Shown: in pieces, positions 46,856-55,538 of the stretch
Layout of the letters: each line of letters opens with the position of its first letter
Position numbering within the stretch: the stretch's first letter is position 1
Source of the DNA: Streptomyces sp. TRM68416
Lineage (GTDB): Bacteria; Actinomycetota; Actinomycetes; Streptomycetales; Streptomycetaceae
Reading direction: 5' to 3'
Assembly: GCF_014596915.1 (NCBI RefSeq)
Contig: NZ_JACVWU010000019.1
Location: forward strand, 124,001 to 188,000
DNA length: 64,000 nt
Program-made: the position numbers and the translations under genes
The notes under the pieces: generated by a model
The model's input: the letters and a program-made list of their open reading frames with translations, nothing else
What the model was told of the DNA's origin: nothing
Database searches by the model: none

Positions 46856-46988
46856 GAGGGCAACCTAACTTGGCGGGGGCCGCCGGGGCGAACCGGTGCG
46901 CCCGGCATCTCACGTGCCGGGCGCGGACGGCAGGGACGCCGGGCCGCGTCCTCGGCCGGTAGCCCCCGGGTCCTCCGGGGCGGAGGGT

Positions 46989-47528
46989 TCACGCCTCCGT
47001 GGCGAGGACCCGGGCCAGCATCTCGCGCGCGTATGTCTCGTCGTACGGCGTGCCGGTGAGCAGGACCTGGAGGCAGATGCCGTCCATCAGCGCGACCAGG
47101 GCGCGGGCGGTGACGGGGTCGGTGTGGTCGGCGATCAGGTCGGCGAGGTCCTGCGCCCATTCGGCGGCGACGGGGCGCAGGGCGGGGCGGCGCAGGGCGG
47201 CCAGGTACAGCTCGCACTCCAGCTCGACGCCGGTGCGGTCGCCGGCCAGCCATTCGCCCGTCCAGCCGGCGAGTTCCCCGGCCAGGTCGGTGCCCCGGAG
47301 GCCGCCGCGCGAGGCGATGACCTTGGCGAAGCCCTCGCTGGCCTGGCGCAGGGCGGCGACCATCAGCTCGTCGAGGGTGCTGAAGTGGTACGTCGTCGAG
47401 CCGAGCGGGACGTCGGCCTCCGCGGCGACCGAGCGGTGGCTCAGTCCCGCCAGGCCCTTCTCGCCGACGACTCTGATCGCCGCGTCGATGATCCGCTGCC
47501 GCCGCTCGGGGTCGTAGCGCCGGGCCAT
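46989..47528 (-). CDS. TetR-family regulator of the SMR efflux gene
   Basis: A 179-residue TetR regulator. The helix-turn-helix (LSHRSVAAEADVPLGSTTYHFSTLDELMVAAL, ~29-60) is canonical. The C-terminal part resembles the BetI-like ligand domain. It is co-transcribed with the efflux gene before it, whose stop overlaps its start (TGATG). It likely binds the 22-bp repeats in the promoter upstream of the pair. Confidence 0.9.
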   Translation of the reverse strand: MARRYDPERRQRIIDAAIRVVGEKGLAGLSHRSVAAEADVPLGSTTYHFSTLDELMVAALRQASEGFAKVIASRGGLRGTDLAGELAGWTGEWLAGDRTGVELECELYLAALRRPALRPVAAEWAQDLADLIADHTDPVTARALVALMDGICLQVLLTGTPYDETYAREMLARVLATEA

Positions 47529-47848
47529 CAGTGGGCGCCGCCCAGGTTCAGCACGACGACCCCGGCGACGATGAGCAGGATCCCGGTGACCTTGGTGGCG
47601 GTCAGCGCCTCCCCGAACAGCGCGAGTCCGAGGACGGCGATGGTCGCGGTGCCGACGCCGGCCCAGATCGCGTAGGCCGTGCCGATGCCGACGGTCTTCA
47701 GGGTCTGGGCGAGCAGCGCGAAGGAGACGACGTATCCGAGCGCGGTCAGCAGCGAGGGCCAGAGCCTGCTGAAGCCGTCGCTGTACTTCATGGCCGTGGT
47801 GGCGGCCACCTCGGCGGCGATGGCGCCGGCGAGCGTGAGGTATCCCAT
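47528..47848 (-). CDS. Small multidrug resistance (SMR) efflux protein
   Basis: A 106-residue four-helix efflux protein of the EmrE/QacE type. The essential Glu is in helix 1 (GAIAAEVAATTAMKYSDGF, Glu13), and the family marks PSLLTALGYVVSF, GIGTAYAIWAGVGTATIA and FGEALTATKVTGILLIVAGVVVLNL are all present. It exports cationic drugs by proton antiport as a dimer. ATG 47848 follows TACGCT-N7 and has no ribosome site, which suggests leaderless mRNA. Confidence 0.93.
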   Translation of the reverse strand: MGYLTLAGAIAAEVAATTAMKYSDGFSRLWPSLLTALGYVVSFALLAQTLKTVGIGTAYAIWAGVGTATIAVLGLALFGEALTATKVTGILLIVAGVVVLNLGGAH

Positions 47849-47890
47849 GCGTACAAGCGTACACAGCGATGCGTACACCCGTACACAACG
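47847..47890 (-). promoter_or_regulatory. Two 22-bp tandem repeats in the SMR-TetR promoter
   Basis: ATGCGTACAAGCGTACACAG and ATGCGTACACCCGTACACAA begin two adjacent 22-bp units (47847-47868 and 47869-47890). Each holds two CGTACA boxes. They cover the predicted -10 (TACGCT) and the start codon and are the likely operators of the TetR protein. Confidence 0.75.
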
Positions 47891-48071
47891 GTGCACGGGC
47901 GACCACGGCCGCCGAGACGGGCCGGGACGGGTTTCGAGACAGGAATGTGAGGTGGAAAACGGCTGTGACACGCCCGCGGGTCCACTAGGGTTTCGCCACC
48001 GAAAACTTCTCTCTTCAATTACCGGCCGTCCGGGCGCAGTTGTCCCCCGCGCGCCCCTGGAGGAACCGCGC

Positions 48072-48869
48072 ATGCCCAAACAGAAACCCCAGCCGCCGCA
48101 GGACCGCCCCTGGGAGAACGGCTGGGCACCGGACGGATCCCGGACACCGGGTACGCGCCGCCTCTGGCTGGCCGGCGCACTGGCCCTGGTCACCGTCGTC
48201 GCGTGCGTGACGGCGCTGGCCACCACCCAGCGGGCGCCCGAGGAGCAGTCGCAGCGGGCGACCCCGTCGGCCGGCGCCTCCCTGCCGGGGCTGATCACCT
48301 TCGCCTCCCCGTCCGCCTCCCCGTCGGACGGGCCGGGCAGGTCCCCCGGCAGCGGCGCCCCGTCGAGCCCCACGCCGACCCCCACCCCCACGCCCACCAA
48401 GTCCCCTTCGCCGCCGCCCTCTTCGGGCGCCCCCAAGCCCAAGCCGAAACCGGAGCCGAAGCCGGAACCGAAGCCCGAGGCCACCTGGCGCTCGGTGCGT
48501 TCGGTCAACTACCCGGACCGGTACTGGCAGTTGCACGGCGACAGCGTCGTCCTCGGCACCGCCCGCACCACCTTTCGGCTGGTCGAAGGCCTGGCGGACG
48601 CCTCCTGCTACTCCTTCGCCACCGCCGACGGCGCCCATCTGCGCCACCGCGAGTTCCTCCTGCGCGCCGAACACAAGGACGGCACCCGCCTCTTCGAGCA
48701 GGACGCCACCTTCTGTCCCCGCGCCTCCGCCCACTCCGGCGCGATCATGCTGGAGTCGGTGAACTACCCCGGCCGCTACCTGCGCCACCGCAACTTCCAG
48801 CTCCGCCTGGACCCGTACCAGCACAGCGATGTGTACCGCGCCGACTCGGCGTTCCGGCTGGTGGACTGA
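48072..48869 (+). CDS. Membrane-anchored AbfB (arabinose-binding) domain protein
   Basis: A 265-residue protein: cytoplasmic N-terminus, one membrane helix (~32-52, WLAGALALVTVVACVTAL), a Pro/Ser/Thr/Lys-rich wall-spanning linker (~60-135, with PTPTPTPTPT and KPKPKPEPKPEPKPE) and a beta-trefoil AbfB domain (~140-265). The trefoil repeats are VNYPDRYWQLHGD, YSFATADGAHLRHREF and VNYPGRYLRHRNFQLRLD. AbfB binds arabinofuranose side chains, so the protein may attach cells to arabinoxylan or pectin, or bind its own glycans. No catalytic domain is present. The start follows GGAGGAA. Confidence 0.85.
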   Translation: MPKQKPQPPQDRPWENGWAPDGSRTPGTRRLWLAGALALVTVVACVTALATTQRAPEEQSQRATPSAGASLPGLITFASPSASPSDGPGRSPGSGAPSSPTPTPTPTPTKSPSPPPSSGAPKPKPKPEPKPEPKPEATWRSVRSVNYPDRYWQLHGDSVVLGTARTTFRLVEGLADASCYSFATADGAHLRHREFLLRAEHKDGTRLFEQDATFCPRASAHSGAIMLESVNYPGRYLRHRNFQLRLDPYQHSDVYRADSAFRLVD

Positions 48870-48874
48870 ACGCA

Positions 48875-48910
48875 CGGAAGCGGCGACCCCCGAGGGGGGC
48901 GCCGCTTCCG
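48875..48910. terminator. Bidirectional terminator at the end of the suf operon
   Basis: CGGAAGCGGCG (48875-48885) pairs with 48900-48910, and an inner CCCCC/GGGGG closes a GAG loop. It lies between the convergent AbfB gene and the end of the suf operon. Confidence 0.8.
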
Positions 48911-48923
48911 CGAACCGCACGTC

Positions 48924-49256
48924 TCAGACGTTGAACCCGAGCGCCCGGAGCTGCTCCCGGCCGTCGTCGGTGATCTTGTCGGGGCCCCACGGCGGCATCC
49001 AGACCCAGTTGATGCGCAGCTCGTTGACGAGGCCGTCCGTGGCGGACTTGGCCTGGTCCTCGATGACGTCCGTCAGCGGGCAGGCCGCGGAGGTCAGGGT
49101 CATGTCGATCGTCGCGATGTTCGCGTCGTCGATGTGGATGCCGTAGATCAGGCCCAGGTTGACGACGTCGATGCCCAGCTCGGGGTCGACGACGTCGTAG
49201 AGCGCCTCGCGGACCTCCTCCTCGGAGGCCGGCTTCATCTCAACGGTGTCGGTCAT
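48924..49256 (-). CDS. sufT: SufT-type metal-sulfur cluster assembly factor (DUF59/MIP18)
   Basis: A 110-residue DUF59 protein. The signature DPELGIDVVNLGLIYG and the Cys in LTSAACPLTD (residue ~60) are intact. SufT-like proteins help to mature Fe-S enzymes. It is the last gene of the suf operon and overlaps sufU by ATGA. Confidence 0.9.
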   Translation of the reverse strand: MTDTVEMKPASEEEVREALYDVVDPELGIDVVNLGLIYGIHIDDANIATIDMTLTSAACPLTDVIEDQAKSATDGLVNELRINWVWMPPWGPDKITDDGREQLRALGFNV

Positions 49257-49720
49257 GCCGTCTTCCTTTCGGCGTCGGCTCCGCCCAGGGCCTGGGCCGT
49301 CGCGTCCTTCCACGCCATCCAGCTCAGGAGAGCGCACTTCACCCGCGCCGGGTACTTGGAGACGCCCGCGAACGCGACCGCGTCCTCCAGGATCTCCTCC
49401 ATCGCGTCGTCGGGCTCGATCTTGCCCTTGGACTGCATCAGCTCCAGGAAGGTCTCCTGGATCTGCCGCGCGTCGGCCAGTTCCTTGCCGACCAGCAGGT
49501 CGTTCAGCACGGAGGCCGAGGCCTGGCTGATCGAGCAGCCCTGCCCCTCGTACGAGACGTCCCTGATGGTCGTGCCGTCGTACTTCACCCGCAGCGTGAT
49601 CTCGTCGCCGCACGTCGGGTTGACGTGGTGCACCTCGGCGTCGCCATCCCTCAGACCACGCCCGTGCGGGTTCTTGTAGTGGTCCAGGATGACTTCCTGG
49701 TACATCGAATCCAGCTTCAC
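49253..49720 (-). CDS. sufU: SufU-type zinc sulfurtransferase / scaffold
   Basis: A 155-residue SufU. The three cysteines and the Asp that bind zinc are in PTCGDEI (Cys41, Asp43), GQGCSISQAS (Cys66) and VKCALLSW (Cys128). SufU takes persulfide sulfur from SufS and hands it on. The start MKLDSMYQEVILDHYKNPHG is the canonical N-terminus. It lies 18 bases after sufS. Confidence 0.93.
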   Translation of the reverse strand: MKLDSMYQEVILDHYKNPHGRGLRDGDAEVHHVNPTCGDEITLRVKYDGTTIRDVSYEGQGCSISQASASVLNDLLVGKELADARQIQETFLELMQSKGKIEPDDAMEEILEDAVAFAGVSKYPARVKCALLSWMAWKDATAQALGGADAERKTA

Positions 49721-49738
49721 GGTCTCAGCTCACGCCCT

Positions 49739-50995
49739 TCAGCCGAAGAAGTTCCGAACGTGCTCCAGCCCCTCGACCAGTGCGTCGATCTCGGCCGGCG
49801 TGGAGTACAGATAGAACGACGCTCGCGTGGTCGCAGGAATTCCGTACCGCAGGCAGACGGGGCGGGCGCAGTGGTGGCCGACCCGGACCGCGATGCCCTG
49901 TTCGTCCAGCACCTGGCCGACGTCGTGGGGGTGGATGTCACCGAGCGTGAAGGAGATCGCCGCGCCGCGGTCCTCGGCCGTGGTGGGGCCGATGATTTTG
50001 AGGTCGGGGACCTCCGCCAGCCGCTTCACCGCGTACTCGGTGATCGCGTGCTCGTGGGCGAGGATCCGGTCCATGCCGATCGAGTTCAGGTAGTCGATCG
50101 CCGCGCCCAGACCGACCGCCTGCGCGACCGGCGGGGTGCCCGCCTCGAACTTGTGCGGGGCGGGGGCGTACGTCGACGAGTGCATCGACACCGTCTCGAT
50201 CATCTCGCCGCCGCCGAGGAAGGGGGGCAGGTCCTCCAGGAGTTCCTGGCGGCCCCACAGCACGCCGATGCCCGTCGGACCGCACATCTTGTGGCCGGTG
50301 AAGGCCACGAAGTCGGCCTGCAGGGCCTGTACGTCCATCGGCATGTGCGGCGCGGCCTGGGAGGCGTCGATGCAGACGAGCGCACCCACCTCCTGCGCAC
50401 GGCGGACGATCGTCTCGACCGGGTTGACCGTGCCCAGGATGTTCGACACCAGCACAAAGGAGACGATCTTCGTCTTCTCGGTGATGATCTCGTCGATGTT
50501 GGACAGGTCGAGGCGGCCGTCGTCGGTGAGCCCGAACCACTTCAGCTTCGCGCCCGTGCGCTGCGCGAGCAGCTGCCACGGCACGATGTTGGAGTGGTGC
50601 TCCATCTCCGTGATGACGATCTCGGTCTCGGCGTCCACGCGGTAGGGCTCGTCGGCCCAGCCCAGCATGTTCGCCACGAGGTTCAGCGACTCCGAGGCGT
50701 TCTTGGTGAAGATCACCTCGTCGCGGCTGGGCGCGTTGATGAACTCCGCGACCTTGTCGCGCGCGCCCTCGTACAGCGCCGTGGCCTCCTCGGCGAGCAC
50801 ATGCACACCGCGGTGGACGTTGGCGTTGTAGCGCTCGTAGTACTCGCTCAGGGCGTCCAGCACCTGGCGCGGCTTCTGCGAGGTCGCCGCGTTGTCCAGG
50901 TACACGAGCTTCTTGCCGTCGTGGACCTGGCGGTCCAGGATGGGGAAGTCCTTGCGGATCGCCTCGGTGTCGAGGAGGCCCGGCATCTGTGTCAC
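49739..50995 (-). CDS. sufS: Group II cysteine desulfurase SufS
   Basis: A 418-residue PLP enzyme that strips sulfur from cysteine. It has YLDNAATSQKP, VHRGVHVLAEEAT, ITEMEHHSN, the PLP lysine in FTGHKMCGPTG and the catalytic Cys in RVGHHCARPVCLRYG. Size and loops fit class II enzymes, which need SufU. Its start overlaps the sufC stop (ATGA). Confidence 0.95.
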   Translation of the reverse strand: MTQMPGLLDTEAIRKDFPILDRQVHDGKKLVYLDNAATSQKPRQVLDALSEYYERYNANVHRGVHVLAEEATALYEGARDKVAEFINAPSRDEVIFTKNASESLNLVANMLGWADEPYRVDAETEIVITEMEHHSNIVPWQLLAQRTGAKLKWFGLTDDGRLDLSNIDEIITEKTKIVSFVLVSNILGTVNPVETIVRRAQEVGALVCIDASQAAPHMPMDVQALQADFVAFTGHKMCGPTGIGVLWGRQELLEDLPPFLGGGEMIETVSMHSSTYAPAPHKFEAGTPPVAQAVGLGAAIDYLNSIGMDRILAHEHAITEYAVKRLAEVPDLKIIGPTTAEDRGAAISFTLGDIHPHDVGQVLDEQGIAVRVGHHCARPVCLRYGIPATTRASFYLYSTPAEIDALVEGLEHVRNFFG

Positions 50996-51756
50996 TCGGA
51001 TGCGCCGCCCTTCGTGTAAGCCGTGTAGCCCTCGGCCTCGAGCTTGTCCGCGAGCTCCGGACCACCGGACTCGACGATCTTGCCGCCCGCGAACACGTGG
51101 ACGTGGTCGGGCTTGATGTAGCGCAGGATGCGCGTGTAGTGCGTGATCAGCAGGGTGCCGACCTCACCGGTCTCGCGGACGCGGTTGACGCCCTCGGAGA
51201 CGATCCGGAGCGCGTCGACGTCCAGGCCGGAGTCGGTCTCGTCGAGGATCGCGATCTTCGGCTTGAGGAGCTCCAGCTGAAGGATCTCGTGGCGCTTCTT
51301 CTCACCGCCGGAGAAGCCCTCGTTGACGTTGCGCTCGGCGAAGGCGGGGTCCATGTTGAGGCGCTCCATGGCCTCCTTGACCTCCTTCACCCAGGTGCGC
51401 AGCTTGGGGGCCTCGCCGCGGACGGCGGTGGCGGAGGTGCGCAGGAAGTTGGAGACCGAGACGCCGGGGACCTCGACCGGGTACTGCATGGCGAGGAAGA
51501 CGCCGGCGCGGGCCCGCTCGTCGACCTCCATCTCCAGGACGTCCTCGCCGTCGAGGGTGACGGTACCGCCGGTGATCTTGTACTTCGGGTGACCCGCGAG
51601 CGAGTAGGCGAGGGTCGACTTGCCGGAGCCGTTGGGGCCCATGATGGCGTGCGTCTCGCCCTGCTTCACGGTGAGGTCGACGCCCTTGAGGATCTCCTTC
51701 TCGGCGTTGTCGGCCTCGACGGTGACGTGCAGGTCTCGGATTTCAAGCGTAGCCAT
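50992..51756 (-). CDS. sufC: SufC ABC-type ATPase of Fe-S assembly
   Basis: A 254-residue ABC ATPase: Walker A GPNGSGKST, signature FSGGEKKRHEI and Walker B IAILDETDSGLD. The last sequence (DETDSGLD) marks SufC. It is a soluble part of the SufBCD scaffold, not a transporter. It is flanked by the Rieske gene (7 bases) and sufS. Confidence 0.96.
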   Translation of the reverse strand: MATLEIRDLHVTVEADNAEKEILKGVDLTVKQGETHAIMGPNGSGKSTLAYSLAGHPKYKITGGTVTLDGEDVLEMEVDERARAGVFLAMQYPVEVPGVSVSNFLRTSATAVRGEAPKLRTWVKEVKEAMERLNMDPAFAERNVNEGFSGGEKKRHEILQLELLKPKIAILDETDSGLDVDALRIVSEGVNRVRETGEVGTLLITHYTRILRYIKPDHVHVFAGGKIVESGGPELADKLEAEGYTAYTKGGASE

Positions 51757-51763
51757 GGGTGTC

Positions 51764-52084
51764 TCAGGACTCCTGGGTGAGGGAGACGAGCACGTCGTCC
51801 CCTTCGATCTTTACGGGGTATACGGGGACGGGGCGCGTCGCGGGAAGGCCGGACGGCTTGCCGGTGCGGAGGTCGAACGCGGAGCCGTGCAGCCAGCACT
51901 CGATCTGGCAGTCCTCCACCTCGCCCTCGGAGAGCGAGACGTTCGCGTGCGAGCAGATGTCGTGGATCGCGAACACCTCCCCCTCGGTACGGACGACCGA
52001 GACCGGCGTGCCGTCGAGTTCCACCCGCTTCGGGGTGTCCTCCTCCAGCTCGCTGAGGCCGCAGGCGCGCACGAAGGCAGTCAT
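51764..52084 (-). CDS. Rieske-type [2Fe-2S] ferredoxin of the suf operon
   Basis: A 106-residue small Rieske protein similar to non-haem iron oxygenase ferredoxins. Cluster ligands are CSHANVSLSEG and CWLHGSAFD (C-x-H...C-x2-H). It is encoded between sufD and sufC in actinobacterial suf operons and may donate electrons for cluster assembly. Start and sufD stop overlap as TGATG. Confidence 0.92.
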   Translation of the reverse strand: MTAFVRACGLSELEEDTPKRVELDGTPVSVVRTEGEVFAIHDICSHANVSLSEGEVEDCQIECWLHGSAFDLRTGKPSGLPATRPVPVYPVKIEGDDVLVSLTQES

Positions 52085-53265
52085 CAGACCGACGCCTCCA
52101 GCTCCTCGTCGATCTTCGCGAGCAGGCGCTCCTCGATGTCGTCGACACCGATCTGCTGGACCAGTTCGGCGAAGAAGCCGCGGACCACCAGGCGGCGGGC
52201 CTCGTCGGCCGGGATGCCGCGGGCCATCAGGTAGAAGAGCTGCTCGTCGTCGAACCGGCCGGTCGCGGAGGCGTGGCCGGCGCCGACGATCTCGCCGGTC
52301 TCGATCTCCAGGTTGGGCACGGAGTCGACGCGGGCGCCGTCGGTGAGGACCAGGTTGCGGTTCATCTCGTACGTGTCCGTGCCCTCGGCCTTGGCCTCGA
52401 TGAGCACGTCGCCGATCCACACCGCGTGGGCGTTGTCGCCCTGGAGGGCGCCCTTGTAGACGACGTTGGACTTGCAGTGCGGGACGTTGTGGTCGACCAG
52501 GAGGCGGTGCTCCTGGTGCTGGCCGGCGTCCGTGAAGTACAGGCCGAGCAGCTCGGCCTCGCCGCCGGGTCCGGCGTACGTCACGCGCGGGTGCAGCCGG
52601 ACGACGTCGCCGCCGAAGGTGACGACGACGGACTTCAGCGAGGCGTCGCGGCCGATGAGGGCGTTGTGCTGGGCCACGTGCACGGCCTTGTCGTCCCAGT
52701 CCTGGACGGAGACGACGGTCAGCTTGGCGCCGTCGCCCAGGACGTAGTCCACGTTGGCGGCGAGCACGGCGTCACCGGTGTGGTCGATGACGACGACGGC
52801 CTCGGCGAACGCGCCCAGCTCGATGACCTGGTGGCCGAAGGCGGTGCCGCCCTCGCCGTGCACGGCGATGCGGATCGGCTCGGTGAGGACGGTCTCCTTG
52901 GGGACGGTCACGACCGAGGCCTTCTCGAAGGCGGAGTACGCCTGGGCGGCGATGCGGTCCACCGGGGTGCCCGCCCTGCCGAGCCGCGCGTCCTCGCGGC
53001 CGACCGTCTCGACGACGACGCCGGCGGGCGCCTCGACGGCGACCTTCAGGCCCTCGTCGGTGGCGACGGCGGTGCCGTCGTGCAGCCCGCGCAGGCGCTC
53101 CAGCGGGGTGAACCGCCACTCCTCCTCGCGGCCGTGCGGGACCGGGAAGTCCGCGACGTCGAAGGACGGGGGCGCGCTCATGCGCGTGGCGACGGTCGAC
53201 TCGGCGGCCACCGCGATCTGGCCCGCGGTGGTGGACCCCACGGGGATGTTCTGAGCCTCAGCCAT
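52084..53265 (-). CDS. sufD: Fe-S cluster scaffold protein SufD
   Basis: A 393-residue beta-helix scaffold partner of SufB. It has GREEEWRFTPLERLRGL near the N-terminus, and the conserved C-terminal block GHASATGRFDDEQLFYLMARGIPADEARRLVVRGFFAELV. ATG 53265 is chosen by homology; a TTG ten codons upstream is in frame. Gap to sufB is 60 bases. Confidence 0.94.
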   Translation of the reverse strand: MAEAQNIPVGSTTAGQIAVAAESTVATRMSAPPSFDVADFPVPHGREEEWRFTPLERLRGLHDGTAVATDEGLKVAVEAPAGVVVETVGREDARLGRAGTPVDRIAAQAYSAFEKASVVTVPKETVLTEPIRIAVHGEGGTAFGHQVIELGAFAEAVVVIDHTGDAVLAANVDYVLGDGAKLTVVSVQDWDDKAVHVAQHNALIGRDASLKSVVVTFGGDVVRLHPRVTYAGPGGEAELLGLYFTDAGQHQEHRLLVDHNVPHCKSNVVYKGALQGDNAHAVWIGDVLIEAKAEGTDTYEMNRNLVLTDGARVDSVPNLEIETGEIVGAGHASATGRFDDEQLFYLMARGIPADEARRLVVRGFFAELVQQIGVDDIEERLLAKIDEELEASV

Positions 53266-53325
53266 GGCTGTCGGTCTGCTCTCTTCCTGCGTCAAGAAAT
53301 CTGGCGACTGCTTCGGGGGCGGGTC

Positions 53326-54750
53326 CTAGCCGACCGCGCCTTCCATCTGCAGCTCGATCAGCCGGTTGAGCTCAAGGGCGTACTCCATCGGCAGCTCCTT
53401 GGCGATGGGCTCGACGAAGCCGCGCACGATCATGGCCATCGCCTCGAACTCGGAGAGGCCGCGGCTCATCAGGTAGAAGAGCTGGTCCTCGGAGACCTTG
53501 GAGACGGTCGCCTCGTGGCCCATGGACACGTCGTCCTCGCGGACGTCCACGTAGGGGTAGGTGTCGGAGCGGGAGATGGTGTCGACGAGCAGCGCGTCGC
53601 ACAGCACGTTCGACTTGGAGCCGTGGGCGCCCTCGCCGATCTCGACGAGACCGCGGTAGGAGGTACGGCCGCCGCCGCGCGCCACCGACTTGGAGACGAT
53701 GTTGGAGGAGGTGTTCGGCGCCATGTGGACCATCTTGGAGCCGGCGTCCTGGTGCTGGCCCTCGCCCGCGAAGGCGATGGACAGGGTCTCGCCCCTGGCG
53801 TGCTCGCCCATCAGGTAGACGGCCGGGTACTTCATCGTCACCTTGGAGCCGATGTTGCCGTCGATCCACTCCATGGTCGCGCCCTCGTACGCCACGGCGC
53901 GCTTGGTGACCAGGTTGTAGACGTTGTTCGACCAGTTCTGGATGGTCGTGTAGCGGCAGCGGGCGTTCTTCTTGACGATGATCTCGACGACCGCGGAGTG
54001 CAGCGAGTCCGACTTGTAGATCGGGGCGGTGCAGCCCTCGACGTAGTGCACGTAGGCACCCTCGTCGACGATGATCAGGGTGCGCTCGAACTGGCCCATG
54101 TTCTCGGTGTTGATACGGAAGTAGGCCTGGAGCGGGATCTCGACGTGCACGCCCTTCGGCACGTAGATGAAGGAGCCGCCGGACCACACGGCGGTGTTCA
54201 GCGCGGCGAACTTGTTGTCACCGGCCGGGATGACGGTGCCGAAGTACTCCTGGAAGAGCTCGGGGTGCTCCTTCAGGGCGGTGTCGGTGTCGAGGAAGAT
54301 GACGCCCTGCTCCTCCAGGTCCTCGCGGATCTGGTGGTAGACGACCTCCGACTCGTACTGGGCCGCGACACCGGCGACGAGGCGCTGCTTCTCCGCCTCC
54401 GGGATGCCGAGCTTGTCGTACGTGTTCTTGATGTCCTCGGGCAGGTCCTCCCAGGACTCCGCCTGCTTCTCCGTGGAGCGCACGAAGTACTTGATGTTGT
54501 CGAAGTCGATGCCCGACAGGTCCGAGCCCCAGTTCGGCATGGGCTTCTTCTCGAAGAGCTTCAGGCCCTTGAGGCGGAGCTTGGTCATCCACTCCGGCTC
54601 CGACTTCTTGTCGGAGATGTCGCGGACGACAGCCTCGCTCAGACCGCGCTTCGCAGCGGCACCGGCCTCGTCGGAGTCCGCCCAGCCGTATTCGTACTTG
54701 CCCAGGCCTTCGAGCTCAGGGTGGGCAGTCTCCTCGATGGGGAGAGTCAT
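53326..54750 (-). CDS. sufB: Fe-S cluster scaffold protein SufB
   Basis: A 474-residue SufB: YEYGWADSDEAG, VAAQYESEVVYHQIREDLEEQGVIF, VPKGVHVEIPLQAYFRIN, YVEGCTAPIY and GHEATVSKVSEDQLFYLMSRGLSEFEAMAMIVRGFVEPI. SufB carries the nascent cluster in the SufBC2D complex. ATG 54750 follows GGGAGGAA and overlaps the sufR stop as ATGA. No intein is present. Confidence 0.96.
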   Translation of the reverse strand: MTLPIEETAHPELEGLGKYEYGWADSDEAGAAAKRGLSEAVVRDISDKKSEPEWMTKLRLKGLKLFEKKPMPNWGSDLSGIDFDNIKYFVRSTEKQAESWEDLPEDIKNTYDKLGIPEAEKQRLVAGVAAQYESEVVYHQIREDLEEQGVIFLDTDTALKEHPELFQEYFGTVIPAGDNKFAALNTAVWSGGSFIYVPKGVHVEIPLQAYFRINTENMGQFERTLIIVDEGAYVHYVEGCTAPIYKSDSLHSAVVEIIVKKNARCRYTTIQNWSNNVYNLVTKRAVAYEGATMEWIDGNIGSKVTMKYPAVYLMGEHARGETLSIAFAGEGQHQDAGSKMVHMAPNTSSNIVSKSVARGGGRTSYRGLVEIGEGAHGSKSNVLCDALLVDTISRSDTYPYVDVREDDVSMGHEATVSKVSEDQLFYLMSRGLSEFEAMAMIVRGFVEPIAKELPMEYALELNRLIELQMEGAVG

Positions 54751-55466
54751 GCGGGGTTCCTCCCGGCCGTGCTTGCAGATGCGTTGTGGGAAATCTTGGG
54801 GATGAACGTCGTGCAGACGCCGTCGCCGTGCGCGATGGTCGCCAGCCGCTGGACGTGCGTCCCGAGCAGCTGGGAGAAGATCTCGGTCTCCGCCTCGCAG
54901 AGCTGCGGGAACTTTTCGGCGACATGGACGACGGGGCAGTGGTGCTGGCACAACTGCTCACCCCTCTGCGGGAGGGGCGCGCTGCGCGCCGTAGCAGCGT
55001 ACCCGTCCGCGCTCAGCGCCTTGGCCAGGGCTTCGGTGCGCTTCTCGGGGGCCGCGGCCTCGATCGCCCGGCGGTAGGCGTCGGCCTGCGCGGCGATCCT
55101 CGCGCGCGCGAAGGCGACCACCGCCTCGTCCCCGCCGAACCGGTCGCGGATCCAGCTCAGGGCGTCCGCGGCGAGCTTGTCGTACGACTGGTCGAAGGCG
55201 TCGCGGCCGCAGTCGGTGAGGGCGAAGACCTTGGCGGGGCGGCCACGCGTGCGCGTGCCGTACACCCGCTGCTCCCGCGCCTCCACGACGTCGTCGGTCA
55301 CGAGCGCGTCCAGATGCCTGCGGACGGCCGCCTGCGTGAGCCCCAGCCGGCCGGCGAGTTCGGCGACCGTCGACGGGCCGTGGTCCAGGATGGACCGCGC
55401 GACCCGGTTGCGGGTGGACCGCTCACCGGTCGCGAGCTCCTCGGGGGCCTCGCCGACGTTTTTCAC
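54747..55466 (-). CDS. sufR: SufR, Fe-S cluster-sensing repressor of the suf operon
   Basis: A 239-residue DeoR/ArsR-like winged-helix regulator (AELAGRLGLTQAAVRRHLDALVTDDVVEARE, ~32-62) with a C-terminal cluster-binding region QLCQHHCPVVHVAEKFPQLCEAE (Cys residues ~178-195). SufR binds [4Fe-4S]/[2Fe-2S] and represses suf when clusters are plentiful. I chose GTG 55466, which lies inside the CAAC-N6-GTTG operator and has no ribosome site, so the mRNA may be leaderless; a further in-frame upstream start is possible. It heads the operon. Confidence 0.92.
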   Translation of the reverse strand: MKNVGEAPEELATGERSTRNRVARSILDHGPSTVAELAGRLGLTQAAVRRHLDALVTDDVVEAREQRVYGTRTRGRPAKVFALTDCGRDAFDQSYDKLAADALSWIRDRFGGDEAVVAFARARIAAQADAYRRAIEAAAPEKRTEALAKALSADGYAATARSAPLPQRGEQLCQHHCPVVHVAEKFPQLCEAETEIFSQLLGTHVQRLATIAHGDGVCTTFIPKISHNASASTAGRNPA

Positions 55467-55479
55467 AACGCCATTGTTG
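55466..55479 (-). promoter_or_regulatory. SufR operator overlapping the sufR start
   Basis: CAAC-GCCATT-GTTG (55466-55479) exactly matches the CAAC-N6-GTTG site known for cyanobacterial SufR. It covers a possible -10 (AACAAT) with TTGCCT 18 bases upstream, so bound SufR would block transcription and start. Confidence 0.7.
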
Positions 55480-55538
55480 CGTAATTCCTCAGAGCCAGGC
55501 AAGCGGGGTCCGGGCGCCCCGACGGTGCCCTGCGTCAC

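Noticed and set aside
50992..51756. An ABC transporter ATPase that could serve the sugar importers
   Set aside because: DETDSGLD and the operon identify SufC, a soluble Fe-S assembly ATPase.
52273..55077. A 934-codon plus-strand frame opposite sufB and sufD
   Set aside because: It is entirely antisense to strongly conserved suf genes and has no domain content.
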